From contig NC_061510.1 in assembly GCF_022539505.1 (NCBI RefSeq), positions 267,229,687 to 267,293,686 on the forward strand: DNA of 64,000 nucleotides, in the 5' to 3' direction. A program made the translations under genes and the position numbers. The notes below the pieces were generated by a model. It searched no databases, was not told where the DNA came from, and saw nothing but the letters and a program-made list of their open reading frames with translations. The stretch is from Lolium rigidum (Eukaryota > Streptophyta > Magnoliopsida > Poales > Poaceae). Shown one piece after another: positions 1 to 10,197 of this stretch (the stretch's first letter is position 1; each line of letters opens with the position of its first letter).

Positions 1-636
1 ATCGAAATCCAACAGACATTCCCTCCGTCTCGGTCAGCTCGCAGTTTGCACTGCACAACTTGCATGCATATGGCATGGAGTGAGGATAAAAAAAGATGAC
101 CGAACTGAACTGGCCCCCCCTCGGAGTCAGAGATAAGATTGTACCACAAAATGTGCTCCGATCACCGGCTTGCGTTGCGCGCGCGGTGCGGCATGGAGGG
201 AGGGCCCTCGGCGTGCGGTGGAGGCGCCGGGCGGTGTCGGCTGCGGCAGCGGCAAAAGCCTGACGCGCGACGGAGCACGCGCGCCCCGCCGGCCCCAAGC
301 AGACAGCGCACAGACATCCGCAAAGACGCCGCCTGCAAAGCTTCAACGCAAAAGGCGGCCATCTAACACGAGCCGATCCACGGCGGCGTACGCCTTAACG
401 TCGACACATTCCGGCCGGCGATCGCATGCTTGTAAAGCTAGCTGGTTGACGAAGGAGCCTCACCTTCCGAGACTGTGGGTAGATGCGTATGCAGGTCGAT
501 AGTTGATTAAGCTACAGATCGGAGTACATAATGCAATCGAGAAGAAATCTTTACCTTCGCACAGATTGTCATTTCGCATACCACACGGATTAACATTCAG
601 CCAACACGCTCACCGGGATTTGAAACCTCGATGATA
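1..636. other. Left edge, no recognisable gene
   Basis: GC-rich stretch at about 170-410 with overlapping short reading frames on both strands. None has a recognisable domain, and they look like by-products of base composition. The piece ends at the TA dinucleotide (635-636) that is the target of the Stowaway MITE beginning at 637. Confidence 0.5.
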
Positions 637-644
637 CTACCTCC

Positions 645-789
645 TGTGGAAAGTTGTGGAGGGAACCGTACGTGGAGCTGGTACGGGTTGCGTGTTATAT
701 AGTGGGACATGGGTACATTGTATATGTATCCAATACACAATACGTATGGTATACGGAATAGAGAGAGAGACCTATTACATTGTCTAACA
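645..789 (-). repeat. Copia LTR, left copy (3' LTR of the minus-strand element)
   Basis: 145 bp, beginning TGTTAGACA and ending TTTCCACA on the minus strand (TG...CA termini). It contains an ACTATATAAC TATA-like motif in minus orientation. It is nearly identical to 4696-4840, with about three substitutions, which indicates a fairly recent insertion. Confidence 0.88.
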
Positions 790-798
790 CCCTCCCTT
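790..798 (-). other. Polypurine tract of the copia element
   Basis: The minus strand reads AAGGGAGGG immediately before the LTR starting TGTTAG. This is the expected plus-strand priming site for reverse transcription and it fixes the orientation of the element ends. Confidence 0.8.
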
Positions 799-805
799 AA
801 TCTTA

Positions 806-904
806 ACCTACTGACAGGTTGAGATTACGCTTGAATTCAACAATCTTTTTAACTGGAAGTGGCTTAGTAAATCCATCTACAACTTGATCATTGCTTGAAA
901 CAAA
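806..904 (-). pseudogene. Copia RNase H C-terminal remnant
   Basis: About 33 codons on the minus strand carry the familiar end of a copia RNase H domain. The segment reads FVSSNDQ, then GFTKPL, then FKRNLNL, and stops just before the polypurine tract. At about 904 it runs without a break into gag sequence of the opposite orientation. This is one breakpoint of the internal inversion. The rest of RNase H (roughly 120 residues) is absent. Confidence 0.75.
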
Positions 905-2215
905 GTTCTTGTTCTTGATCTGGTTCAAGGTGACGACAAGGCCCCTGACAAAGTTCTTGAAACAGAAGATTCCAATGGCAAGAAGGTGACTATTCAAAAC
1001 CCCAACTATGAATCCTGGATTGCTCGTGATCAACAAGTTCTTCGCTGGTTGTTGAATGCCTTGTCCCCGGATGTCCTAGCCCATGTCATTGGTCTTGAGA
1101 CGTCTGCTGAAGTATGGGAGGCTCTCAACTCTCATGTCTTTGCCTCGTCAAAATCTCGTGTGCAACATCTAAGGACAACACTTGTTGAGACAAAGAAGAA
1201 CACCATGTCTGCTGAAAAATATTTCTCAAAGATGAAGACCATTGCTCAGGAGCTTGCTGCTCCTGGGAAGCCCATAGATGATGATGAACTGGTGTGGTAT
1301 GTGCTGAAAAATCTTGGTGGAGAATACAACAATTTGATCACCGCTGTCCGGGCCAATCCAAACACTACCCTATCTGATTTGTTTGGTCAAGTTCAGTCGT
1401 CAGAAGATACAAGCTTCACCTCCTCTGCCCACCTTGCTCGCCGTGGTGGTGGTGCTCCATCACGGGGCCAGGATGACCGTGGTGGCCAGGGTAATTGGCG
1501 TGATGATCGTGGTGGCCAGGATAGGTGGCGTGATGACCGCCCGCGCCGTGATGATGGGAGTGGCCGTGGTGGTGGTGGTCACCGTGGTGGCTACCAAGGC
1601 CGTGACAATGGTGGTTATAATCAAGACCGCCGTCATGATGATGATCGTCCCCGTCGTCGTGATGACACAGATCGGCGTGATGATGGTGGGCGTCGTCGTG
1701 ATCGCCAACCCACCCGCTTTGTTGATACTACTTGTCAAATCTGCACAATCTATGGCCACCCTGCAAAAGACTGTTGGTGGCGCTATGAGGAGGATCGTGA
1801 GCGTCGTGACAATGGAGATCGTGGCCGCAAGGATGCAAACTTTGCTTCTCATGGGGTTGACACAAACTGGTACTATGATACAGGCGCTACTGATCACATC
1901 ACTGGTGAACTGAATAAGCTCTCCACTCATGATGACTACCATGGTCGCGATCAGGTCCGCACTGCTGAAGGCACAGGTATGCACATAAGTCATATTGGTC
2001 ATTCAACTTTGCGCACACCTCATGCTTCTTTTGATCTCAATGCTATACTACATGTTCCTAGTGCCTCTAAAAATCTTTTATCCGTTCATAAGTTCACTCT
2101 TGATAATCACGTGTTCATTGAGTTTCATCCTTTCTTTTTTGTCATCAAGGACCAAGCAACTCGACGCGTCCTCTTTAGAGGCCCTTGCTATGGAGGCCTA
2201 TATCCAGATGCCCAT
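905..2215 (+). pseudogene. Copia gag and protease segment
   Basis: The open frame runs in from about 905 without a true gag start; the first ATG of the frame is not at a plausible gag N-terminus. In order it shows a copia-type gag (UBN2-like, WEALNSH then KYFSKMK), and an Arg/Gly/Asp-rich stretch of imperfect repeats (about 1440-1710). A CCHC zinc knuckle follows (CQICTIYGHPAKDC, about 1735-1776), then the retropepsin motif DTGATDH at about 1878. The frame is lost around 2205-2225, where the integrase part continues in another frame, so a single-base indel is likely. The natural gag N-terminus is missing at the inversion breakpoint. In the intact family this region encodes the capsid-like protein that packages element RNA, and the protease that cleaves the polyprotein. 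Confidence 0.85.
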
Positions 2216-4681
2216 CTCCACTGCGTCCTCCAAGCATGCATACATCACAATAAAGCCATCATCCTCTACATGGCACCGCCGTTTAGGACATCCCTCTTCG
2301 TTTGTGGTTCAACAAGTACTTAGGAAAAATAAGATAGCTTATACCCCAGAGAGTACCCCATATGTGTATGATTCATGTCAATTGGCAAAGAGTCATCAAT
2401 TGCCATATCCTATCTCTAGTAGTAGATCTACTGTTCCTCTGGAGCAAGTTTTTTCTGATGTATGGGGTCCTGCACCTCTCTCTGTTGGGAAACATTCATA
2501 CTATGTAAGCTTCATTGACGATTTTAGCAAGTTTACTTGGATTTATTTGCTCAAAAGTCGTGCTGATGTTTATCAAGTCTTCCTCAATTTTCAGAAATAT
2601 GTTGAGCGCAAGTTTGATAGGAAAATTATAACAATGCAAACTGATTGGGGTGGTGAGTATGAAAAGCTCAATTCCTTTTTCCAAACAGTTGCTATCACTC
2701 ACCATGTTTCATGCCCTCATGCTCATCAACAAAATGGCTCTGCTGAAAGGAAACGTCGTCATATAGTTGAAGTTGGCCTAGCCTTGCTTGCAAATGCATC
2801 AATGTCTCTCAAATACTGGGATGGAGCCTTCCTTACTGCCACATTTCTTATAAATTTACTTCCCAGTAAAATCATTAACTTTGAAACCCCAGCTGAACGT
2901 CTTCTTCATATGACACCAAACTATGATGCTCTTCGAGTCTTTGGTTGTGCTTGTTGGCCCAACCTTCGCCCTTACAATACTCGCAAACTTGCTTTCTGTT
3001 CCACTCGTTGTGTGTTTCTTGGTTATAGTCCTCTTCATAAGGGTGTCAAGTGTCTAGACATAAATACTGGACGAGTGTATATCTCTCGTGATGTTGTGTT
3101 TGATGAAAATGTTTTCCCTTTTGCCTCATTGCGTCCTAATGCTGGCCCTCTTCTTAGAAAAGAAATTCTCCTTCTTCCATCATTCACATCTGAGTCTTCT
3201 AAGGGTGCAAATAATGTTGATGATCATATGCCTATTGTGCCTATTACGAATGTGTTGCCAGCTGCAGAAACTACTGATGAAAATTTCCGACAAAACAAAG
3301 TTGAAATTCCTGCAGAAAATGACGCTCAAAATACTGCAGAAGAAGACGAAATCAGCACTGAAACCCATGCGGATTCTGCTGCTGACTTGTCCCATCCCGA
3401 GGAAACACAGCCCGAGGCTGATTCTTCCGCCCTCGGGTCGCGCGGAGATGCTCCGGCAGCGTCTGCCGGACACACGCCATCTGCCCGTCCTGGCGCTCCA
3501 CCTGGCGCGCACTCCCCGGCGTTGTCGGCTGCGCGTGGCGACCACGCGCCCTCGCCCAGCCCCGGTGCGCCACCTGGCGCCTCGCCTGTTACGCCTGCCT
3601 CGACTGCAACGCCTGCTGATTCTGTCTCTTCTAGATCGTCTGTGGCAGGCGCTAGTGCAGCTGATTCTGTGGCGTCCTCTGAAAATACACAAGAGCAAGA
3701 TCGGTCGATACCGCCTGCTTCTTCTGCTGTTTCACCTCCGCGTATTCGTACTTGGTTGCAGCAAGGTATAAGACAGCCTAAAAAATATACTGATGGCACA
3801 GTGCGATATGGTTTGTTTTCTTCTACAGGAGAACCATCTACTCTTTCTGAGGCTCTTGATGACTCACACTGGCGTCAGGCAATGGATGAGGAATATAATG
3901 CGTTGATGGAAAATAAAACATGGCATCTTGTTCCCCCAAGCAAAACCAAGAACTTGATAGATTGCAAGTGGGTATACAGAATTAAGAGAAGAGCAGATGG
4001 GTCTACTGAGAGATATAAAGCGAGACTAGTTGCAAAAGGATTCAAACAAAGGTATGGCATTGATTACGAGGACACATTTAGTACTGTAGTTAAAATTGCT
4101 ACTATCAGAACTGTTTTATCTGTTGTTGTTTCTCGTGGATGGAGTTTAAGGCAGCTAGATGTCAAGAACGCGTTTCTTCGTGGTGTTCTGGAAGAGGAAG
4201 TCTATATGAGACAACCTCCTGGTTTTGAAGATCCGCATGCACCACATCATGTTTGCAGACTTGATAAAGCATTGTATGGTCTGAAACAAGCACCAAGGGC
4301 ATGGTATTCCAGATTGAGCTCAAAATTGTCTGCGCTTGGTTTTATACCTTCAAAGGCTGATACATCCCTGTTTCTTTTTAACAAGTCAGGCATCACTATA
4401 TTTGTTCTTGTATATGTTGATGATATCATAGTAACAAGTTCTTCCTGTTATGCTATCACAGCTCTTCTTCGAGATCTAAATAAGAATTTCGCTATCAAGG
4501 ATCTTGGTGATCTACACTTCTTTCTTGGTATTGAGGTTAAAAAGGTGAACAATGGTTTGCTCTTGACACAAGAAAAATATGCTACAGATTTACTCGAGAA
4601 GGTTGACATGCAACACTGTAAGTCAGCTCCAACACCCTTATCCACTTCTGAACAGCTGTCTCTTACAGGTGGTACACCTCT
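2215..4681 (+). pseudogene. Copia integrase and reverse transcriptase segment, truncated
   Basis: One long open frame follows the frameshift. It contains the gag-pre-integrase motif WHRRLGH at about 2272, where the paired Cys-x-x-Cys reads YDSC, so one zinc ligand is lost. The integrase core has the acidic residues in VFSDVWG, TDWGGEY and NGSAERK. A long Ser/Pro/Ala-rich linker follows (about 3190-3720). The RT has QLDVKNAFL and the catalytic YVDD (about 4411-4422). The frame then continues into [11 protein letters not shown] and PLGS, where RNase H should begin. Instead it meets the complement of the primer-binding site at about 4681. The loss of RNase H and the frameshift upstream make this a dead copy. 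Confidence 0.88.
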
Positions 4682-4695
4682 TGGCTCTGATACCA
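4682..4695 (-). other. Primer-binding site (tRNA-iMet type)
   Basis: The minus strand reads TGGTATCAGAGCCAA directly after the LTR end at 4696. This is the usual plant copia primer site, complementary to initiator methionine tRNA. The plus-strand reading of the same bases overlaps the last codons of the inverted RT, which suggests that the breakpoint used a short shared sequence. Confidence 0.85.
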
Positions 4696-4840
4696 TGTGG
4701 AAAGTTGTGGAGGGAACCGTACGTGAAGCTGGTACGGGTTGCGTGTTATATAGTGGGACATGAGTACATTATATATGTATCCAATACACAATACGTATGG
4801 TATACGGAATAGAGAGAGAGACCTATTACATTGTCTAACA
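4696..4840 (-). repeat. Copia LTR, right copy (5' LTR of the minus-strand element)
   Basis: 145 bp, matching 645-789 at all but about three positions. It is followed on the right by the CCTCC duplication and the rest of the Stowaway MITE. Confidence 0.88.
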
Positions 4841-5112
4841 CCTCCATCACAAGGCTTAAGGCCTATATTTTTTTCAGAAAGTCAAACGAAGTAAAGTTTA
4901 ACCAAACTTTTAGAAGTATTTATGAATAAATATAATATTTTGTAGGTAATGATATTGATTTTGTACTTTTCATGTTAATGATTTTTGATAAAAACTTAGT
5001 CAAATTTAACATAGTTTGACTTTCTAAAAAAATAGGCCTTAAGCCTTGGGATGGAGGTAGTACAGTAGAAAGCTCACGCGACCAATAGTAAATAACTGAA
5101 TAGTATAAGACT

Positions 5113-5213
5113 GATGTATTAACGCATTTTGTACCATAAATTGCACCTAAGTTGCACTTTAGTCTAACATCTTGCAAAGTGGATACCAGTGGCACCACAA
5201 CTTGCTAATCGGA
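5113..5213 (+). repeat. MULE left terminal inverted repeat
   Basis: About 100 bp matching the inverted 10097-10197 with scattered mismatches. The longest shared block is around TTGCACCTAAGTTG (5141-5154). Confidence 0.8.
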
Positions 5214-7390
5214 GTGGTTTAGGTTCTGGAGCCCTGCCATCCCATGTGCGCCAGGTGTGCCACCTCCTGCAGATGTAGGATCTTCCTTCCCCATGTAAAT
5301 TTGTAGAAAACCCCTTGTAGTTATTAACCTTCATCGAAACATTTGAGCTTTTCATGAAAAACACTTGGCTGTTGTCACCTCGTCATGAACCAAAGTCCCA
5401 AAATCCTCATTTCTATTTCGTTGGCCTCGCCACGAACCCTAGGTGACCCGCGGGTATGAATCGGAAGATTCCCTAGAGAGTTCTCGTCGGCGGAGGATGT
5501 GGATGGAGGAGCACGGATCGAAGGATTCCCTAGAGAGTACGTGCAAGTACTGTGCACCTACTCGCGGAAAGCGTCAAGGTGCGGTAGAGGCGACGCCATT
5601 GCGTCAGGCGGCAGCGGAGGAGGCGTCGTCACATCGGGCGATGGAGCAGGTGGCGAGGTCTGCTACACCAGCTCGCGGGGGGGGGGGGTGGGGGAAGGCG
5701 TCAGGGTGCGGTGGAGGCGCTCCCTCTTCCGGGGGTGGTGGACGTGGCGCCAACGCATTGAGTGGCGTTGGAGGCGGCGAGGCATGAGAAGTTGTACAAC
5801 AAAGTGATAATCTTGCACTATCAGCTCATGGAAGATCTGACGGGCTGGAGACCGGAGATCCCAAATCTGAGTCTGGAAACTCAAATTCGTATCGTACAAG
5901 GTCACATCGATACCAGGATCCTAGTGCCGTTGTTAGCACCGCCACCATGATGCCATGATCCCGTTGTCAACATTGCATGCCATGGAAGAAGTATTTTGGT
6001 ATTGAAGAAGACGCTCAGGGCAGCTTGAAGTTGAAGTGAGAGAAGAAGATGTTGAACAATGTATGTTTGTCATAGCAACTTATGTAGTGTTGGTACAATT
6101 AGCTAGTGAAGTGATGTGTCAACTTGTGTATTGATGTATCCATGTATTACAATATAAATATGAAATTTTCTAAAAAAATATCTTGAACAATCTGCTTGTC
6201 TAGTTGTTGGTTATCTATTGCACAATGTATGTGGTATCTGGGATATATTTGCTAGTGTTCTCACAATCAAATGCCTAGTTGTTGGTTATATATTGCATGT
6301 TGTCTCTATCTTGGATATATCTCCTTGTCGAGTTGATGGTTAACTATTGCACATTGTCTCTGGTGTGTGGAATATATCAGTTTATGATCTTGGTGTGGAT
6401 GAGAACCTTCAAACCAAACCTAAAACAGATGCCCAAGCTTTAACTTCAGATTGACCACTAATTTTTTTATGTCTTATTTTTTTGTCATCTTGTCATCCCA
6501 GTTGTGCTTCTACAGAGAAGGCTAGATAATCAACACAAAAGAGAACAAGCAACAATTTCTCCTCATGTCAAAATAGCAACAACACTAGAAGCATCCAACC
6601 TCCATCCAAAATTATCAAAAGAGCAACACCTATATGTGTTTTGCTGGTGCATTCTATCTGAGGGGAACCACATGTGCGTCCTGGTCAGGGATTTGTTCAT
6701 TCATATCAGGTATAAAACTTTGTTCTCTTGCTCTTGTTTCACTTCTAATAGCTTGAGCATGTGCGGGTCTCTTCTTCCATTTTCTTCTTTCAAAGTAGTT
6801 GTTGCCTTGATCTACTTGCCTAGTTGCACCGCTCCTTCCTCTTCCTCTGCATCTGCATCTCGAGTTTCCTCTAGTGGATGCAGTAGTAACTAGTAACCCT
6901 CACTCTTGATGCTGGAATACTATCTCTCGCAGCTACTACAAAAGCAATTCTTGCAATGGCCCAAGCAACATGCTGATTGGCACACATTCTTTCTCATGCA
7001 AGATAATTTAGTACGTCGACTTAAGCATAAGTTTCAGTAAATTATGTTAAAAATTAGATATACGTTGGAACATAATTTGTACTACCTTAGCTTCAACAAA
7101 ATTTAGCACTATCAAAAATTATGACAGGTTTAAAACACTTTGTTCATTTGGAAAGAAGAGCCCAACAAATGTACAATATGTTGGAATAACCCAATGAACT
7201 CTTCTTGCATTCTATACATCATGCTGTCATGTTTTTGTGTCGGATCGAGTAATGGGTTTGGTGTATGTGGGATCACATGCTGCATATGAATAGTCACAAA
7301 TGTTAATATAATCAAATAAATCCAAATAAATTCGAAAATCAAATAAATCCAAATAAATTCATAGAAATTATAAATATACCTAAAAGATAT
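5214..7390. other. MULE left interior, no recognised gene
   Basis: An open frame at 5443-5787 (+, 114 codons, Gly-rich towards its end, with a run of about nine G at 5679-5687) has no recognisable domain. A second frame at 6504-6893 (+) also cannot be placed. Either could be captured host sequence, as is common in MULEs, but the sequence gives no proof. The segment 7300-7370 contains the duplicated phrase AATCAAATAAATCCAAATAAATTC. Confidence 0.4.
6190..6375. repeat. Imperfect tandem repeat, about 3 units
   Basis: Three consecutive copies of a degenerate unit of roughly 60-80 bp. Each contains AGTTGTTGGTTA or AGTTGATGGTTA followed by ATTGCACA or ATTGCATG and GATATATCT-like text. It is non-coding. 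Confidence 0.6.
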
Positions 7391-8000
7391 TGATACGTCC
7401 AATTTGCATCACTATTTTATATCATAATTTGCTGTTATTCATTGATATATTTCATATTGGGACACAATACTTATGTTATTTCATCTATTTTGCATGTTTC
7501 ATGATTATTTGGGGATCGAGCACCGGAGCCAGGATTACTACTGGAAAAAGCACCGTCGGGGATGCAATATTTCGGAAGATCAAGCTGTGGAAGGAAGTTT
7601 TACCAAAAATCCTATTTTTCCGGATGACGGAGGAAGCCGAAGGGGGAGCCAGTGTGGACCCAGGGGTGGGCCCACACCATAGGGTGGCGCGGCCCATGGC
7701 CTGCCGCGCCACCATGTGGTGTGGAGCCCCCTCGGCCTCTTTCGCCTCTTTTCTTCGCGAAACCCTTCGTCCCGAAGACCTAAGCCACGAGAGGAATCCT
7801 CACGAAGGGTTACAGCCGCCTCGCGGGGCGGAGAACACCGGAGAGAAAAGAGCTCTCCGGCGGGCAGGAATCCGCCGGGGAAATTCCCTCCCGGAGGGGG
7901 AAATCGACGCCATCGTCACCGCCATCGAGCTGGACATCATCTCCATCACCATCATCATCATCTCCACCATCATCACCACCATATCCACCGCTGGACATCG
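7391..8000 (+). mobile_element. Gypsy-type LTR fragment
   Basis: Begins TGATACGTCCAATTTGCATC, a start of the same style as the gypsy LTRs at 12532, 13893 and 18080 but a different family. It has the GC-rich leader composition of grass gypsy LTRs, ending in a CATCATCATC/CACCATCACC simple repeat at 7935-7990. The LTR stops at about 8000, where it runs straight into copia gag. No target duplication is visible at either end of the composite 7391-8808. Confidence 0.65.
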
Positions 8001-8374
8001 TCACCGCTGTCCGGGCCAATCCAAACACTACCCTATCTGATTTGTTTGGTCAAGTTCAGTCGTCAGAAGATACAAGCTTCACCTCCTCTGCCCACCTTGC
8101 TCGCCGTGGTGGTGGTGCTCCATCACGGGGCCAGGATGACCGTGGTGGCCAGGGCAACTGGCGTGATGATCGTGGTGGCCAAGATAGGTGGCGTGATGAC
8201 CGCCAGCGCCGTCGTGATGATGGAGATCGACGTGATGATGGACGTGGCCGTGGTGGTGGTGGTCACCGTGGTGGCTACCAAGGCCGTGACAATGGTGGTT
8301 ATAATCAAGACCGCCGTCGTGATGATGATCGTCCCCGTCGTCGTGATGACACAGATCGGCGTGATGATGGTGGG
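8001..8374 (+). pseudogene. Copia gag fragment (second copy of the 1338-1695 region)
   Basis: Near-identical to 1338 onward of the copia element. It starts at TCACCGCTGTCCGG and runs through the Arg/Gly/Asp-rich repeats to GATGATGGTGGG. It has a slightly longer repeat tract than the first copy, with an extra run of about eight codons near 8210-8240. It is cut off sharply on both sides: on the left it joins a gypsy LTR and on the right another LTR. Zinc knuckle, protease and all later domains are absent. Confidence 0.85.
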
Positions 8375-8808
8375 TGACATAGGCATCCCAAATGGGCCTG
8401 CCTAATATAGTACCCGGGGTTTATTGAAGGCCCACTACCCGAAGAATAAGAAGACTCGAGAGCCCAAGATGTATTTAAGGAAAAGATAGAGTTGTAATAG
8501 GAAGTGTTATTTGTAATTTGGNNNNNNNNNNNNNNNNNNNNNNNNNNNNNNNNNNNNNNNNNNNNNNNNNNNNNNNNNNNNNNNNNNNNNNNNNNNNNNN
8601 NNNNNNNNNNNNNNNNNNNNNGTATGTTGTTGATTGTGAGATCAACTATTTGTGTAATATGAATCATGTGATTCAAGATTGTATGACACTATGGCTTGTA
8701 ATAAATAATGACTGTGATATTCGACTATTATGCCTCGCAACAACATTATCCTGGGATTGCGATGAATGACATAATAGGCATCTGGACTTAAAAATCCGGG
8801 TGTTGACA
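8375..8808 (+). mobile_element. LTR-like sequence containing the assembly gap
   Basis: Starts TGACATAGGCATCCC and ends AAATCCGGGTGTTGACA, so it has TG...CA limits of an LTR. No 5-bp target duplication is visible, as expected if it is part of a chimera. Its length is uncertain because of the 100-N gap inside. Confidence 0.5.
8522..8621. other. Assembly gap of 100 N
   Basis: Exactly 100 consecutive N, the conventional placeholder for a gap of unknown size. The copies on the two sides may not be truly adjacent. Confidence 0.99.
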
Positions 8809-8829
8809 TTCTTCCTATCATCTTTAGAG

Positions 8830-9780
8830 CTTCCCTCTATTTGCTTTCTGCCCTTCACACAATTTTACAGAAAATAGTTTCCATTGTGGATACGAAAGGC
8901 ATATCCCTGGATTCTAGAATGGACCCGTTGTAAACCTTTGAATGATTATTCAACAGCATGTTACACTTGGGAAAGTCATTAAATAAATCCTCAATCCATG
9001 TTTTGGGCACTAACTCTTCAATCCACGTAAAAACAACCTCACTGACAACCTTAGCTTGTCCATATTCCTCTGCCACTTAGGAACATTAGTTGACCTAGCA
9101 ATAACCCAAACAACGTTCTTAAGTGTCTCTCCTCTATGCCCGGCCCTTTGGGAGTTTTGTAGCATATGCATGACACAAAACCTATCTTCAACATTTGGAA
9201 ACACCATCTAAACAATATTTATGAGACCCTACAATAAATCAATAATTTTTTAGCGCTTGAATAAATCATACGAAAATGTCGCTTAACTTTAATACCTAGG
9301 GAAATTATAGGAGGCATACCTTCTGTTTGTCACTCATAATATTCCATGAAGTTGTCTTTGTAATGTTGAGGTCATCTTTCATATTTTTGAGAAACCGCTC
9401 CCAGGAACTAGTGCACTCAACATCACATAAACCAAAATCAATTGGATAAATGCAATCATTTGGGTATATTCCTAGTGTTGTCAAAAGCACTACTTTGTAC
9501 CTAATGTTGATATGGAGCCCATCTAATACAAATGAAAGGCCTACAACCTGCAAGGAAACCACTTTTGCAAACATCATAACTCCAATATATAGTGGCAAGA
9601 TGCTCCATATGTTCAGGATTGTCTTGATCATTGGTTGAATATGTTGTCACGAAAAACTTAGAAAGTGTTTGTCCTGTTGAGCTCTTGCCCATATTCCAGC
9701 AGTTGTTTGAATTGCCCTTCCTCATCTCCATGTATAAATGACAATGCATCTTTCCTTGCCCTTCTCAGCTTCCATCTTGG
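8830..9780 (-). pseudogene. MURA-type MULE transposase, decayed
   Basis: Read on the minus strand from about 9780 downwards, fragments follow the order of a plant MuDR/MURA transposase. First comes a region with GCRPFICIRWAP (usually GCRP then a catalytic Asp). Then VVGLSFVLDGLH is followed by LGIYPNDCIYPI, WERFLKNMKDDLNI and WNIMSDKQK. After a gap come PNVEDRFCVMHM and LKNVVWVIARST, then FPKCNMLLNN and ILESRDMP. The pieces lie in different frames with stops between them, so the gene is inactive. The catalytic triad cannot be fully traced. In live elements this protein cuts at the long terminal repeats and makes 9-bp duplications, which agrees with the TSD found here. Confidence 0.8.
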
Positions 9781-10096
9781 TGGGTAAATTTTGAATTCCC
9801 TTATGATTTTTGTTGCAAAACTCTGCAAAATTACTTCTTGTATTATCTAAAGTGATGCAAGAATTTGTTGGTCAGGATTTTGCAGTTATTGCTTTGAATG
9901 GCCAGCTTCCCTCACATGTGTGGTGCCCTATGGCCACATCCATCCAAAATCTGTCTAATAAAAACAACAACACAATATTCCACTTGACGAGAAGCAAGGA
10001 TCTGACATGGTTGCCATGTATTTTCAAGGAAGAGGTCGGGTAGACAAGGGAGATGGCCTACATGGATGATTCAGACTGTTTGGACTAAAAAATTCC

Positions 10097-10197
10097 ATCG
10101 TATACATGTTGTGGTACCACCGGTGTCCACTTTATAAGACGTGGGACTAAAATTCAACTTAGGTGCAAGTTTTGTTATAAAAGTGTGTTAATACCTC
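10097..10197 (-). repeat. MULE right terminal inverted repeat
   Basis: Inverted partner of 5113-5213, ending at the TATAAGACT duplication (10198-10206). Confidence 0.8.

Larger units (their letters stand above)
645..4840 (-). mobile_element. Ty1/copia retrotransposon with inverted internal region
   Basis: A complete insertion is bounded by 145-bp LTRs (645-789 and 4696-4840) and a perfect 5-bp target duplication CCTCC (640-644 and 4841-4845). The LTR pair differs at only about three positions. On the minus strand the right LTR is followed directly by a primer-binding site matching the 3' end of initiator methionine tRNA. The left LTR is preceded on the minus strand by RNase H C-terminal coding sequence and a polypurine tract. 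The termini are therefore minus-oriented. The gag-protease-integrase-RT block (about 905-4681) reads on the plus strand, so it is inverted relative to its own LTRs. Most of RNase H and the start of gag are missing. As it stands the element cannot make a normal genomic RNA encoding its own proteins. Confidence 0.9.
637..5060. mobile_element. Stowaway-type MITE split by a copia insertion
   Basis: The MITE consists of 637-644 plus 4841-5060. Its left terminal inverted repeat begins CTACCTCCATCACAAGGC once the copia element is removed. The right end, read on the minus strand, begins CTACCTCCATCCCAAGGC, so the first 18 bases differ at one position. A TA dinucleotide lies on both sides (635-636 and 5061-5062), the usual Stowaway/Tc1-mariner target. 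The interior is AT-rich and carries the inverted pair around GTCAAAC/GTTTGAC. No coding capacity is seen; such elements are mobilised in trans by mariner-type transposases. A relative of the same family lies at 36951-37205. Confidence 0.88.
5113..10197 (-). mobile_element. Mutator-like element (MULE)
   Basis: The element is flanked by a perfect 9-bp target duplication TATAAGACT (5104-5112 and 10198-10206), the size typical of Mutator. Its ends are inverted repeats about 100 bp long. The left end runs GATGTATTAACGC through TTGCACCTAAGTTG. The right end on the minus strand runs GAGGTATTAACAC through TTGCACCTAAGTTG, followed in both by a shared block around GTGGACACCGGTGG. A decayed MURA-type transposase lies on the minus strand at about 8830-9780. 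The element is interrupted at 7391-8808 by pieces of retrotransposons. The left 2.2 kb holds no recognised gene. Confidence 0.88.

Noticed and set aside
1..636. A small gene at 139-502
   Set aside because: Three overlapping frames on two strands, no domain, no splice pattern and no typical coding composition beyond high GC.
1383..1913. Open frames of 176 (+) and 180 (-) codons over copia gag
   Set aside because: Shadows of the repetitive gag sequence (Val/Met/Ile-rich translations); the real frame carries the zinc knuckle and DTGA motif.
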